The notes under the pieces were generated by a model. The model saw only the letters and a list, made by a program, of their open reading frames with translations, did not search any database and was not told the DNA's origin. 64,000 nt of DNA from Chthoniobacterales bacterium (GTDB lineage Bacteria > Verrucomicrobiota > Verrucomicrobiia > Chthoniobacterales > JACTMZ01): assembly GCA_014879535.1 (NCBI GenBank), contig JACSRX010000026.1, forward strand, positions 18,257 to 82,256. The letters are read 5' to 3'. Position numbers and translations under genes: made by a program. This document shows positions 29,240-38,817 of this stretch, piece after piece. Position 1 is the stretch's first letter, and every line of letters begins with the position of its first letter.

Positions 29240-29761
29240 ATGAGGACTGTTTCCGTGGTCATTCTTCTGGCTTGCTCCATCCTGTTCGCCGGGGCGGTTG
29301 CTTCGGGCCATCGGGAGCTTCCGGAAACGATCGCGACGCACTTCGACGGGAACGGCAAAGCCGATGGTTGGACAGGACGAACGTCCTTCACTGTATGCTC
29401 GCTGGCCATGGGCTTCGGGGTTCCCGTGTTCGTGATCGGCATCATGTATGCCGTGCGGTTCTTCCCGGCGAAATACCTGAACGTGCCGAATCCCGACTAC
29501 TGGCGGAGTCCGGAAAATTACCGCCGGGCCTGCGATTTTCTTTTCGTGTCGTCACTCTGGTTCGGGAGCGCTTTCATGCTTTGGCAGGTGCTTTTTTTGC
29601 GGCTGATCGTGGAGGCCAACCGGGCGTCGCCGCCGCATCTCGATGGAGGAAAGGTGGTGCTGTTCACCGTTCCGCTGCTGGCTTTCACCTTCGGCTGGGC
29701 TGTCGTGCTGATTCTCCGCTTTTTGAAAACCGACGGCACAGGGGGAGGAAATGTTTCATGA
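29240..29761 (+). CDS. DUF1648-like membrane protein
   Basis: LPETIATHFDGNGKADGW motif followed by TM segments. Confidence 0.7.
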   Translation: MRTVSVVILLACSILFAGAVASGHRELPETIATHFDGNGKADGWTGRTSFTVCSLAMGFGVPVFVIGIMYAVRFFPAKYLNVPNPDYWRSPENYRRACDFLFVSSLWFGSAFMLWQVLFLRLIVEANRASPPHLDGGKVVLFTVPLLAFTFGWAVVLILRFLKTDGTGGGNVS

Positions 29762-30273
29762 TGGCCGCCGTGATCAAACTGGTGCTGTCGAACCCCACGA
29801 TGACATTGCTTGTCGCCGGGTTTCTCGCGGCGCTCGTTTCGCTTGGCGTCAAGAAACGGCCATGGAGCAGGGAGACCGTCGTCGAAACGCTGGTGGCGTA
29901 TTTCTTCCTCTTCAGCATCGGGATCAGCTATCTCTACAACTTCGTGATGCATGTGTTTTTCGCCGGCTTCACGGCGGCCTACATCGGGTGGGCGGACAGT
30001 CCGTTCCAATACGAAGTGGGCTTTGCCAGCCTCGGCATCGGCGTCGCGGGGGTGCTGTCATTCCGGCACAACCTCGCCTTCCGGGTGGCCACGTTCCTTC
30101 CCCCGGCATTTTTCCTATGGGGCGCCGCCGGAGGGCACATCTATCAGATCGTCACCGCGCACAACATGGCCCCGGGCAATGCCGGGACGATTTTGTGGAC
30201 GGATATCCTGCTTCCGGTCATCGGATTCGTGCTGCTTTGGGCGCAGTGGAAGAACCCGACCAAGTCTGGCTGA
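29758..30273 (+). CDS. Hypothetical multi-TM protein (DUF6790-like)
   Basis: ETLVAYFFLFSIGISYLYNFVMHVFF...SPFQYEVGFASLGIGVAG; overlaps the upstream stop. Confidence 0.6.
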   Translation: MMAAVIKLVLSNPTMTLLVAGFLAALVSLGVKKRPWSRETVVETLVAYFFLFSIGISYLYNFVMHVFFAGFTAAYIGWADSPFQYEVGFASLGIGVAGVLSFRHNLAFRVATFLPPAFFLWGAAGGHIYQIVTAHNMAPGNAGTILWTDILLPVIGFVLLWAQWKNPTKSG

Positions 30274-30283
30274 CTTGGTCGGG
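30255..30283. terminator. Perfect 12-bp hairpin between convergent genes
   Basis: CCCGACCAAGTC-TGGCT-GACTTGGTCGGG; overlaps the stop of 29758..30273. Confidence 0.6.
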
Positions 30284-30306
30284 TGAAGTGAAGAAGGGCG
30301 CCGCAT

Positions 30307-31476
30307 TCAGCGCCCCGGCGCCATTTCGAGGAGGAAGCCCTTGAGGTAGGCGGATTCGGGGAGTCCGAGGACGACGGGGTGGTCGGCGCGCTGGGAATAG
30401 CGGGCGCGGAGGCGCGCGGTGCGCTTCGCGTCGATCATGGCGTCCAGGATGGTGTCGAGGAAGATCGGGTCGGAAACGTGATGCGAGCAGCAGAAGGTGG
30501 CCAAGAGCCCTCCGGGTTCGAGGAGGGAGGCGGCGCGGAGATGGATTTCCTTGTATCCGCGCAGGGCGTCGTTGAGCCGCGCGCGGTCGCGGGTGAAGGA
30601 AGGGGGATCGAGGATGACGAGGTCGTAGCGGTCGCCGCGGCCGACGGCGGCCTTGAGCCAATCGAAGACATTGGCCTCCTCGACCTTGAGTGTGACGCCA
30701 TTGCGCTTCGCATTGGCGTTGATGGCGGCGCAGGCGTCGGCGGAAATGTCGAGCGCGGTGACTTCGGTGGCGCCGGCGAGCGCGCAGGCGAGGGCGAAGC
30801 CGCCTTGGTTGCTGAAGCAGTCGAGCACGCGACGCCCTTTGGCGTGCGCGGCCACGAGGGCGTAGTTGCCGGCTTGGTCGAGATAGAGTCCGGTTTTTTG
30901 TCCGCCGGGGAGTTCGATGCCGAAGCGCACACCGCCAAGGGCGACTTCGAAGGCGCCGGGGGCCTCCCCGCGCAGGATTCCGGTGTGGAGTTCAAGCCCC
31001 TCGGCTTTGCGAACCGGCCCGTCGTTGCGCTCGAGGAGGCAGCGCGGCGCGAGGACTTCCCTGACGGCGTCGGCGATGATGTCCTTGCGGAGATCCATCG
31101 CGAGGGTGAGGGTCTGCAACACCACGCAGTCGCCGTAACGGTCGAGGATGAGTCCGGGCAACCCGTCGCTTTCACTCCAGACTTCGCGGCGAGCCGATGG
31201 GTCGAGTCCGAGACGGTCGCGGTATTCCGAGGCCATGCGCAGGCGGCGCAGGAAGAAATCGGCGTCGAGGTCCTGGCGCTGGCGTGAGAAGCGCCGTGCG
31301 GGAATTTTCGAGCGGCTGTTGTAGATGGCGCTGCCGAGGAAGCGGTCGCGCTGGTCCTTGAGCCCGATGACATCGCCGTCCTTGGGCTGGCCGGTGACCT
31401 TGAGCACCTCGTTGTCGTGCACCCAGTCGTGGCCGTGGAAGACCCGTGCGCGGGGCCGGACAATCAGGCTGGCCAT
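30307..31476 (-). CDS. Class I SAM-dependent rRNA methyltransferase, RlmI/RlmK-like with PUA
   Basis: RVFHGHDWVHDNEVLKV...LPGLILDRYGD...GQKTGLYLDQAGNY...VLDCFSNQGGFALACA...VILDPPSFTRDRA. Confidence 0.9.
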   Translation of the reverse strand: MASLIVRPRARVFHGHDWVHDNEVLKVTGQPKDGDVIGLKDQRDRFLGSAIYNSRSKIPARRFSRQRQDLDADFFLRRLRMASEYRDRLGLDPSARREVWSESDGLPGLILDRYGDCVVLQTLTLAMDLRKDIIADAVREVLAPRCLLERNDGPVRKAEGLELHTGILRGEAPGAFEVALGGVRFGIELPGGQKTGLYLDQAGNYALVAAHAKGRRVLDCFSNQGGFALACALAGATEVTALDISADACAAINANAKRNGVTLKVEEANVFDWLKAAVGRGDRYDLVILDPPSFTRDRARLNDALRGYKEIHLRAASLLEPGGLLATFCCSHHVSDPIFLDTILDAMIDAKRTARLRARYSQRADHPVVLGLPESAYLKGFLLEMAPGR

Positions 31477-31479
31477 GGG

Positions 31480-32652
31480 TCAGTAATCCAAGACGGACTC
31501 GGGACGGACGGCGGTGGCATCACCGGCGGACTTTTCCGGATATTCGAAAACGCGGCCCTCGTAGTTGCGGAGGACGACCTTTTCCGTGTCGTGGTAGAGC
31601 ACGTAGCCGGGGCTGACTGGCACCTTGCCGCCGCCGCCGGGCGCGTCGATGACGAATTGCGGCACGGCATAGCCGGTGGTGTGCCCGCGCAGGGATTCGA
31701 TGAGTTCGATCCCGCGGGCCACGCTGGTGCGGAGGTGGGCGGACCCGTGGATCAGGTCGCACTGGTAGAGGTAGTAGGGCCGGACGCGGCAGCGCAGGAG
31801 CTTGTGGATGAGGGTGCGCATGGTGTCCTTGTCGTCGTTGACCCCGGCCAGCAGCACGCTCTGGTTGCCGAGGGGGATGCCGGCATCGGCGAGGCGTCCG
31901 AGGGCGTCGCGCACCTCGGTGGTGAGCTCGCGGGGATGGTTGACGTGGATGCTCATCCAGAGCGGGTGGAATTCGCGCAGCATGGCGCAGAGCTCCGGCG
32001 TGATGCGTTGCGGCAGGAAGATCGGGACGCGCGAGCCGATGCGGAGGAATTCGATGTGCCTGATCGCGCGGAGCCGGGCGAGGATTTTGCGGAGGCGTTC
32101 GTCCGAGAGAAGAAGGGCGTCACCCCCCGAAAGCAGGACGTCGCGCACCTCGGTATGCTGTTCGAGGTATCGGTAGATCGCCTCGAAGTCGGTTTCGAGT
32201 TCCTGCTCGCCCACGCCGCTGACCACGCGGCTGCGCGTGCAGTAGCGGCAGTAGCTGGCGCAGCGGTCGGTGACGAGGAAGAGAACGCGGTCCGGATAGC
32301 GGTGGACGAGCCCCGGCACCGGCATGTGGGAGTCCTCGCCGCAGGGGTCCGCCATCTCGCCGGGGGAGATCGTTGTTTCCGCCGCGAGGGGCATGACCTG
32401 CCTCCGGATCGGGCAATCCGGATTGTCCGGCTCGATGAGGTTGAAGAAATGCGGGGTGATGGAGAAGGCGAGCTTGTGGGCGGTGAGGAGAAGACCCTCG
32501 CGCTCCTCGCGGGTGAGGTTGATATGGCGCGCGGCTTCGTCCAGCGAGCCGACGCGGTGGCGGAGTTGCCATCGCCAATCATTCCATTCCGTCCCGGTGG
32601 CGGACGGCCAGAATCCGGGGGCGTGGCTGCGGAATTCGCGGTCGGTGTTCAT
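31480..32652 (-). CDS. KamA-family radical SAM protein (lysine 2,3-aminomutase-like)
   Basis: FLVTDRCASYCRYCTRSRVV (CxxxCxxC); DVLLSGGDALLLSD; SIHVNHPRELT. Confidence 0.9.
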   Translation of the reverse strand: MNTDREFRSHAPGFWPSATGTEWNDWRWQLRHRVGSLDEAARHINLTREEREGLLLTAHKLAFSITPHFFNLIEPDNPDCPIRRQVMPLAAETTISPGEMADPCGEDSHMPVPGLVHRYPDRVLFLVTDRCASYCRYCTRSRVVSGVGEQELETDFEAIYRYLEQHTEVRDVLLSGGDALLLSDERLRKILARLRAIRHIEFLRIGSRVPIFLPQRITPELCAMLREFHPLWMSIHVNHPRELTTEVRDALGRLADAGIPLGNQSVLLAGVNDDKDTMRTLIHKLLRCRVRPYYLYQCDLIHGSAHLRTSVARGIELIESLRGHTTGYAVPQFVIDAPGGGGKVPVSPGYVLYHDTEKVVLRNYEGRVFEYPEKSAGDATAVRPESVLDY

Positions 32653-32677
32653 GTCCTGCACGAAGAGTTTCGATGCC

Positions 32678-33937
32678 TCAGGCTTTGACGCGTTCAATTT
32701 TCGCACCGACATCGTTGAGCTTGTCATCGATGTGCTCGTAGCCGCGGTCGATGTGGTAAACACGATTGATCTCGGTGACGCCCTCCGCGGCGAGCCCGGC
32801 AAGGAGGAGGGCGGCGGAGGCGCGCAGGTCGCTGGCCATGACAGGGGCGCCGCTGAGCGAACCGTTGCCGGTGATGACAGCGGTGGGGTGCTGGAGCTTG
32901 ATCTGCGCGCCCATGCGGGAAAGTTCGGCCACGTGCATGAAACGCTGCGGGAAGACATGGTCCGTGACGACGCTCACGCCGGGGGCACGCACGAGGAGGG
33001 CGCACATCTGGGCCTGCATGTCGGTGGGGAATCCGGGGTAAGGGCTTGTTTCGAGGTGGAGCGGACTGACCGAACCGTTCGGGCGGATGGTGACCGATTT
33101 CGCGCCGGACTCGACATGGAAGCCGGCGCTTTGGAGAGGGGCAATCACGGCTTCGAGATGGTCGGGACGCACATGGTTCACGGTGAGTTCGCCGCCGGCG
33201 ATGGCCCCGGCAACGAGCATGGTTCCCGCCTCGATGCGGTCCGGGATCACGGTGTAATCGGTGCCATGAAGTTCCCCGACGCCCTCGACGACGATGTGCC
33301 GGGTGCCCGCGCCCCGGATCTTGGCGCCCATCGAGATGAGGAAATTGGCTAGGTCCACCACCTCGGGTTCCTCGGCGGCGTCGTGGATCTCGGTGATGCC
33401 GTCGGCAAGAACGGCAGCCATCATGACATTGCCGGTTCCGAGCACGGTCGTTCCGTGGCTGCCGCGCATGCTCACGCTGCTGCCGCGGAGGGACGGGGCG
33501 AAGAGCTTGATGTTGCCGCCCTGCACGCGCACGGCGGCGCCGAGCGCCTCGAACCCGCGCAGGTGGAGGTCGATGGGACGGTCGCCGATCACGCATCCGC
33601 CGGGCAGCGAAACACAGGCCTCGTGTTCGCGGCCGAGGAGGGGACCGAGGACGCAGACCGAGGCGCGCATCTTGCGGACGAGTTCGTAGGGCGCCTCGGT
33701 GCGGATGCGTTCGGCCTTGATGATGACGACACCGCTGGCGCGCTCCACCTCGCAGCCGAGATGGCTGAGGATGGTGAGCATGTAGTGGATGTCGCTGAGA
33801 TCGGGGACGCCGCGGATGACGCAGCGTTCGCGGGTCAGCAGGGCGGCGGCGAGGATCGGCAGGGAGGAGTTTTTCGATCCGCTGATGCGCACTGTGCCGC
33901 GAAGCGGGTGTCCGCCGTGAACGAGGATTTTATCCAT
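32678..33937 (-). CDS. murA: UDP-N-acetylglucosamine 1-carboxyvinyltransferase
   Basis: VHGGHPLRGTVRISGSKNSSLPILAAALL...LPGGCVIGDRPIDLHLRGFEALGA...PDRIEAGTML...FPTDMQAQ. Confidence 0.93.
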   Translation of the reverse strand: MDKILVHGGHPLRGTVRISGSKNSSLPILAAALLTRERCVIRGVPDLSDIHYMLTILSHLGCEVERASGVVIIKAERIRTEAPYELVRKMRASVCVLGPLLGREHEACVSLPGGCVIGDRPIDLHLRGFEALGAAVRVQGGNIKLFAPSLRGSSVSMRGSHGTTVLGTGNVMMAAVLADGITEIHDAAEEPEVVDLANFLISMGAKIRGAGTRHIVVEGVGELHGTDYTVIPDRIEAGTMLVAGAIAGGELTVNHVRPDHLEAVIAPLQSAGFHVESGAKSVTIRPNGSVSPLHLETSPYPGFPTDMQAQMCALLVRAPGVSVVTDHVFPQRFMHVAELSRMGAQIKLQHPTAVITGNGSLSGAPVMASDLRASAALLLAGLAAEGVTEINRVYHIDRGYEHIDDKLNDVGAKIERVKA

Positions 33938-34781
33938 GGATGCCGAGCGCGAAGCGCGGGATATTTTGATAATCCGGCCGGACGGAAATGTCCCGAAATT
34001 TGCTGTCCGCCAGAAGTCCGGCCACGGCCTCGTGCTGTCCGATGCCGATTTCCAGAATGATGGCCCCGCCGGGGGCAAGGTGCCCGGGGGCGAGGCCGAT
34101 GAGCTTGCGGATCAGGTCGAGTCCGTCCGGGCCGCCGTCGAGCGCGGAGGCGGGGTCGCGGCGGACCTCCTCGGAAAGCGCCGGGATGTCCCCGCCGGGA
34201 ATGTAGGGAAGATTTGCGAGGATGAGGTCGAACGGTCCGCCGGCCTCGGGGAGCAAGTCGGCTTGGGAGAAGCGGATGCGCTCCGCGATTTGGTGGCGGC
34301 TTGCGTTCTCGGCGGCCAAGGCGAGCGCCTCCCCGGAGGCGTCGGTGGCATGCACGGAGGCCCCCGGAAGGGCGAGGGCGACGGTCAGGGCAATGACCCC
34401 GCTGCCGGTTCCGACGTCGAGGACGGACGCGTCGGGTCGTGCGGCGGCGAGTTCGAGGGCGATCTCCACCAACTGCTCGGTCTCTGGGCGGGGAATGAGG
34501 GCGCGGGGATCGCACGCGAAGACCCGGCCGTGAAACTCGACGGTGCCGAGGATGTGCTGCAGCGGTTCCCGCGAGCCGCGGCGGCGCACAAGTTCACGCA
34601 ACGGGGCCCGTTCGGTTTCGCCGAGAAGCCGGTCGAATTGCAGGTAAAGCTCCATGCGCTTGAGGCCGAGTGCGCTGGCGAGAAGGTGCTCGGCGTTGAG
34701 GCGCGGGTTCTCCACGCCGCGGGCGGCGAGGTAGGATTCCGCGCCACGCAGGACTTCCAGGAGGGGGAGGGATTCGGGCAT
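33930..34781 (-). CDS. prmC: Release-factor glutamine methyltransferase
   Basis: PLQHILGTVEFHGRVFACDPRALIPRPETEQLVE; VLDVGTGSGVIALT; ILANLPYIP (NPPY-like, NLPY). Confidence 0.9.
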   Translation of the reverse strand: MPESLPLLEVLRGAESYLAARGVENPRLNAEHLLASALGLKRMELYLQFDRLLGETERAPLRELVRRRGSREPLQHILGTVEFHGRVFACDPRALIPRPETEQLVEIALELAAARPDASVLDVGTGSGVIALTVALALPGASVHATDASGEALALAAENASRHQIAERIRFSQADLLPEAGGPFDLILANLPYIPGGDIPALSEEVRRDPASALDGGPDGLDLIRKLIGLAPGHLAPGGAIILEIGIGQHEAVAGLLADSKFRDISVRPDYQNIPRFALGIHG

Positions 34782-34793
34782 GGGGCGTCCGGT

Positions 34794-35870
34794 TCAGGCC
34801 AGCCCTGCCTCGGCCAGCCGGTCCTCCATGTCGCGCTGCTGCAGGGCGGCGACCATTTCCTCGAGATCGCCCTCCATCACGCGGTCGAGGTTGTAAAGGG
34901 TGAGCCCGATGCGGTGGTCCGTGACGCGGTTTTGGGGAAAGTTGTAGGTGCGGATCTTCTCCTCGCGTCCGGCCCGCCCGATGAGGCTGCGTCGGTGGGC
35001 GGAGTATTTCGCCTCCTCCTCGTTGCGTTTGTCCTCGAGGAGGCGTGTCCGCAGGATTTCGAGGGCGGCGGCCTTGTTCTTCTGCTGGGAGCGTCCGTCC
35101 TGGCACCGGACGATCTTGCCGGTGGGGACGTGGAGGATCTGAACGGCGGAGTCGGTGGTGTTGACGCCCTGTCCGCCCGGTCCGCCGGAGCGGCAGACTT
35201 CGATGCGCAGGTCCTGCGGACGCAATTCGACATCGACTTCCTGGGCTTCGGGGAGCACGGCCACGGTGGCGGTGGACGTGTGGATGCGGCCCTGGGCCTC
35301 GGTGGCGGGGACGCGCTGCACGCGGTGGACGCCGCTTTCGTAGCGCAGGCGGCGGAAGACCGCGTCGCCGACGACCTTGAAGATGACTTCCTTGAAACCG
35401 CCGAGTCCGGAGGGGCTGGAATCGACGGGCTCGATTTTGAGGCCGAGTGCCTCGGCGTGGCGCTGATACATGCGGCAGAGGTCCGCGGCGAAAAGCGCGG
35501 CCTCGTCGCCGCCGGTGCCCGCGCGGATTTCCACGATGGCATTGCGGTCCTCGGCCTCGTCCGGCGGCAGGAGCGCGAACTGGATGTCGCGGTCGAGCAC
35601 GGCGAGGCGGTTCCGGATCTCGGGGATCTCCGCGGCGGCGAGCTCCGCCATGGCGGCATCGGTGCCGGTCGCGAGTTCCTCGTTCTCCTTCAATTGGACG
35701 CGCAGGCGCGAGGCTTCACTGTCGGCATCCGCCAACTCCTTGAGCCGGGCGTGTTCACGCATGATCTCCCGCGCCTTGGCCGGATCGGCGTAAAGGTCGT
35801 CGGACGCGACGAGCTTCTCCACCTCGGCCAGGCGCTCGCGTTTCTTGTCGATGAGCGGGGCGAGATCCAT
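34794..35870 (-). CDS. prfA: Peptide chain release factor 1
   Basis: IEIRAGTGGDEAALFAADL; RSGGPGGQGVNTTDSAVQI; PTGKIVRCQDGRSQQKN. Confidence 0.95.
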   Translation of the reverse strand: MDLAPLIDKKRERLAEVEKLVASDDLYADPAKAREIMREHARLKELADADSEASRLRVQLKENEELATGTDAAMAELAAAEIPEIRNRLAVLDRDIQFALLPPDEAEDRNAIVEIRAGTGGDEAALFAADLCRMYQRHAEALGLKIEPVDSSPSGLGGFKEVIFKVVGDAVFRRLRYESGVHRVQRVPATEAQGRIHTSTATVAVLPEAQEVDVELRPQDLRIEVCRSGGPGGQGVNTTDSAVQILHVPTGKIVRCQDGRSQQKNKAAALEILRTRLLEDKRNEEEAKYSAHRRSLIGRAGREEKIRTYNFPQNRVTDHRIGLTLYNLDRVMEGDLEEMVAALQQRDMEDRLAEAGLA

Positions 35871-35934
35871 GAACAAAAACGGTGACCGGCCGCGGGCGGC
35901 GCAATCACCGTGCGTGGGCGCGAAGCCCGTCTGG

Positions 35935-36159
35935 CTAAGCCTTCTTGATGCGGGCGGCCTTCACGCTGCCGTAGCGGCGCGAGAATTTTTCCACGCGGCC
36001 CGCGGTGTCGATGAACTTCTGTTCCCCGGTGAAAAAGGGATGGCATGCCGCACAGATGCCGATCTTGATGTTCCGGCGGGTGGAGCGGGTGTGGTAAACG
36101 GCCCCGCAGGTGCAGGTGATCGTGGTTTCGGCGTAATCGGGATGCAGACCGGCTTTCAT
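35935..36159 (-). CDS. rpmE: 50S ribosomal protein L31
   Basis: MKAGLHPDYAETTITCTCGAVYHTRST...ICAACHPFFTGEQKFIDTAGRVEKF; Cys-containing type. Confidence 0.95.
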   Translation of the reverse strand: MKAGLHPDYAETTITCTCGAVYHTRSTRRNIKIGICAACHPFFTGEQKFIDTAGRVEKFSRRYGSVKAARIKKA

Positions 36160-36292
36160 GAGTTTGGAAACGGACCCACCACAATGCCCGGACCGGTGTG
36201 GAGGCGCAAGCAAAAGATCGGCCGGTCGGGGGACGGTCGCCCGGCAAGTTTCTCTGTTGGCACGGGCTGCGCGGTTGTGAGAACAACTGTGG

Positions 36293-38032
36293 ATGCCGCA
36301 CGATATCAGCCTCATTTCGACCGTCGCCGTGGCCTTCGTGGCGGCCTTTCTGCTCGGCATGGGAGCCCAGCGGTTGGGGTTCCCGCCGTTGATCGGTTAC
36401 CTGCTTGCAGGGGTTGCCATCGGTCCGTTTTCACCCGGGTTTGTCGGTGACCGCGGGTTGGCCGGGCAGTTGGCGGAGATCGGGGTGATGCTGCTGATGT
36501 TCGGGGTCGGGCTGCATTTTTCGCTTTCCGACCTGCTGGCCGTGCGGCGCGTGGCCATTCCCGGCGCCGTCGGGCAGATCGTCATCGCCACGCTGATCGG
36601 CGCAGGCATCATGATGGCCGCCGGATGGTCCTTGGGCGGGGCCTTGGTGCTCGGCGTGAGTCTTTCCGTGGCCAGCACGGTGGTGATGCTCAAAGCCCTC
36701 GAGGAACGGGGCGCGTTGGCGTCCGCGAACGGCCGGATCGCCGTGGGCTGGCTGATCGTCGAGGACCTCGTGATGGTTCTCGCGCTTGTGCTGATTCCCG
36801 CGCTGGCCCCGGGCTTTGGCGGCACGGACAACGGCCATGCGCCCGCGCTTGGCGGCAGCCTGGTGTGGACCCTGGCCGTGTCGATCGGGAAGGTGGCGCT
36901 GTTTGTCGGGCTGGCGCTGCTCATCGGTCCGCGCATCATGCCGTGGATCCTGCGCCAGACGGCGCGCACGGGATCGCGGGAGCTTTTCACGCTGGCGGTG
37001 CTGGCGGCGGCGCTCGGCATCGCATTCGGGGCGGCCGAGTTGTTCGGGGTTTCGTTCGCGCTGGGAGCCTTTTTCGCCGGCATGGTCATGCACGAATCCG
37101 AGTTGAGCCACAAAGCCGCGACCAATTCGCTTCCGTTGCAGGATGCCTTCGCCGTGCTGTTCTTCGTCTCGGTAGGGATGCTCTTCGATCCGGGAGTGAT
37201 CGTGCGCGAACCCCTGCTTGTGGCTGCGGTTCTCCTTGTGATCGTGCTGGGCAAATCCCTCGCGGCTTTCGGCATCGTCTGGGTGCTCGGGTTCCCCGCG
37301 AGCACGGGGCTGTTGGTGTCCGCCTCGCTCGCGCAGATCGGAGAGTTTTCCTTCATCCTTGCCGGACTGGGCATCGCCTTGGGCCTCATGCCGCCCGAGG
37401 GGATGAACCTCGTGCTGGCGGGGGCGCTCATTTCCATCACGATCAACCCCCTTGTTTTCGCCGGGGCCGACCGCCTGTGCGCCCACATTCGTGCGCATCC
37501 GAATCTCCTCGAGCGCTGCGAGATGGCGCGCGACCAGAGGCTGCGCCAGCTTGAGAATGTCCTGGAGTCCGCCGAGGCGCGCGCGAAGGAAAAGGCGTCG
37601 GCCCGGAAGACATTCTCGCAAGCGGAATTGGCCAAATGCTTTCCCATGTTCGCGCAGCTCACGCCCGAGCAGATGGAACTCCTGCTGCTTCATTTCGAGA
37701 CCGAGGAGGCCTCCCCCGGCATGCGCGTCATCCGGGCCGGAGACAAGGCGGAGAAGATCTACTTCATTTCCGAGGGCGAGGCGGAGGTGGCGGTCGGAGG
37801 GAAGCGCATCAAGCTGCAGCCCGGCGATTACTTCGGGGAAATGGCGTTGATCAGCGGCGCCCCGCGGTCGGCGGACGTCACGGCGACGGATTACTGCAGG
37901 TTCGCCACGCTCGGACGCCGCGATTTCAAACGCTTTCTGCAGAGGTTTCCCGGACTGCGCAGTGAGATTGCCTCACAGGCGGCCAGGCGCGAGGAGATGA
38001 ACCGCGAGGCGGTGCCGGAGGATGCGGTTTGA
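36293..38032 (+). CDS. CPA2/KefB-type cation:proton antiporter with C-terminal cyclic-nucleotide-binding domain
   Basis: GYLLAGVAIGPFSPGF...VEDLVMVLAL TM domain; C-terminal GMRVIRAGDKAEKIYFISEGEAEV...LQPGDYFGEMALISGAPRSADVTAT. Confidence 0.9.
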   Translation: MPHDISLISTVAVAFVAAFLLGMGAQRLGFPPLIGYLLAGVAIGPFSPGFVGDRGLAGQLAEIGVMLLMFGVGLHFSLSDLLAVRRVAIPGAVGQIVIATLIGAGIMMAAGWSLGGALVLGVSLSVASTVVMLKALEERGALASANGRIAVGWLIVEDLVMVLALVLIPALAPGFGGTDNGHAPALGGSLVWTLAVSIGKVALFVGLALLIGPRIMPWILRQTARTGSRELFTLAVLAAALGIAFGAAELFGVSFALGAFFAGMVMHESELSHKAATNSLPLQDAFAVLFFVSVGMLFDPGVIVREPLLVAAVLLVIVLGKSLAAFGIVWVLGFPASTGLLVSASLAQIGEFSFILAGLGIALGLMPPEGMNLVLAGALISITINPLVFAGADRLCAHIRAHPNLLERCEMARDQRLRQLENVLESAEARAKEKASARKTFSQAELAKCFPMFAQLTPEQMELLLLHFETEEASPGMRVIRAGDKAEKIYFISEGEAEVAVGGKRIKLQPGDYFGEMALISGAPRSADVTATDYCRFATLGRRDFKRFLQRFPGLRSEIASQAARREEMNREAVPEDAV

Positions 38033-38047
38033 GCCGGGCTCCGGCCG

Positions 38048-38320
38048 TCAGCCGACGTCCTTCACCTCGAACTCCACACCTCCGAGCCACCGGGCGAGGA
38101 GATTGTAAAGCGCGGCGAAGATGGCGAAGAAGATGAATCCGAACAGACCCATGATCAGGGGCATCGCGGTGTAGACGATGCCGATGACCTTCATGTCGCC
38201 ACCGCCGAAGATGAGCATCGGAATTCCGGCGAGCGAATACAGGAATCCGAAAAGGATGTAGAGGGTGACGACGATCTTGCTCGATTGGAGCACGGAAATG
38301 CGGGTGATTTGCTTTTTCAT
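38048..38320 (-). CDS. Small two-TM membrane protein
   Basis: SSKIVVTLYILFGFLYSLAGIPMLIFGGGDMKVIGIVYTAMPLIMGLFGFIFFAIFAALYNLLARWLGGVEFEV. Confidence 0.65.
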   Translation of the reverse strand: MKKQITRISVLQSSKIVVTLYILFGFLYSLAGIPMLIFGGGDMKVIGIVYTAMPLIMGLFGFIFFAIFAALYNLLARWLGGVEFEVKDVG

Positions 38321-38370
38321 GGGGTGCGGCCCAATTTCCTCACCGGACGAAGCCCCCGGCAACCCCATTT

Positions 38371-38817
38371 TCATGAGTCTGCACGGACGGCCGTTTGGCG
38401 AAGGCCTGCGGCGTAGGCGCGGAACACAAGTGCGATCTGGTCGCGGACTTGGCGGAACTTTTCGAGGATTTCCTCCTCGGAGCCGGTGGCATGTGCCGGG
38501 TCCTCGAAGCCCCAATGGTGGCGGCGCACCTGGCCGGGGAACACCGGGCAGGCTTGGTCGGCATGGCCGCAGACGGTGATGACGGTCTCGACGTTGCGGT
38601 CGAGGAATTCCTCCATGGGCTTGGAGCGGTGGTTCGAGATGTCGATTCCGATTTCGTCCATGACTTGGATCGCCTTCGGATGCACGTAACCCGCGGGCTT
38701 CGACCCGGCGCTCTGGACGTCGAGGATGTCGCCGGCGGCTTCACGAAGAATGCCCTCCGCCATGTGGCTTCGGCAGGAGTTCCCGGTGCAGAGGATGAGG
38801 GCGCGTGGATTGTTCAT
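38371..38817 (-). CDS. arsC: Arsenate reductase, LMW-PTP fold (ArsC)
   Basis: [17 protein letters not shown] active-site loop; [17 protein letters not shown]. Confidence 0.92.
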   Translation of the reverse strand: MNNPRALILCTGNSCRSHMAEGILREAAGDILDVQSAGSKPAGYVHPKAIQVMDEIGIDISNHRSKPMEEFLDRNVETVITVCGHADQACPVFPGQVRRHHWGFEDPAHATGSEEEILEKFRQVRDQIALVFRAYAAGLRQTAVRADS

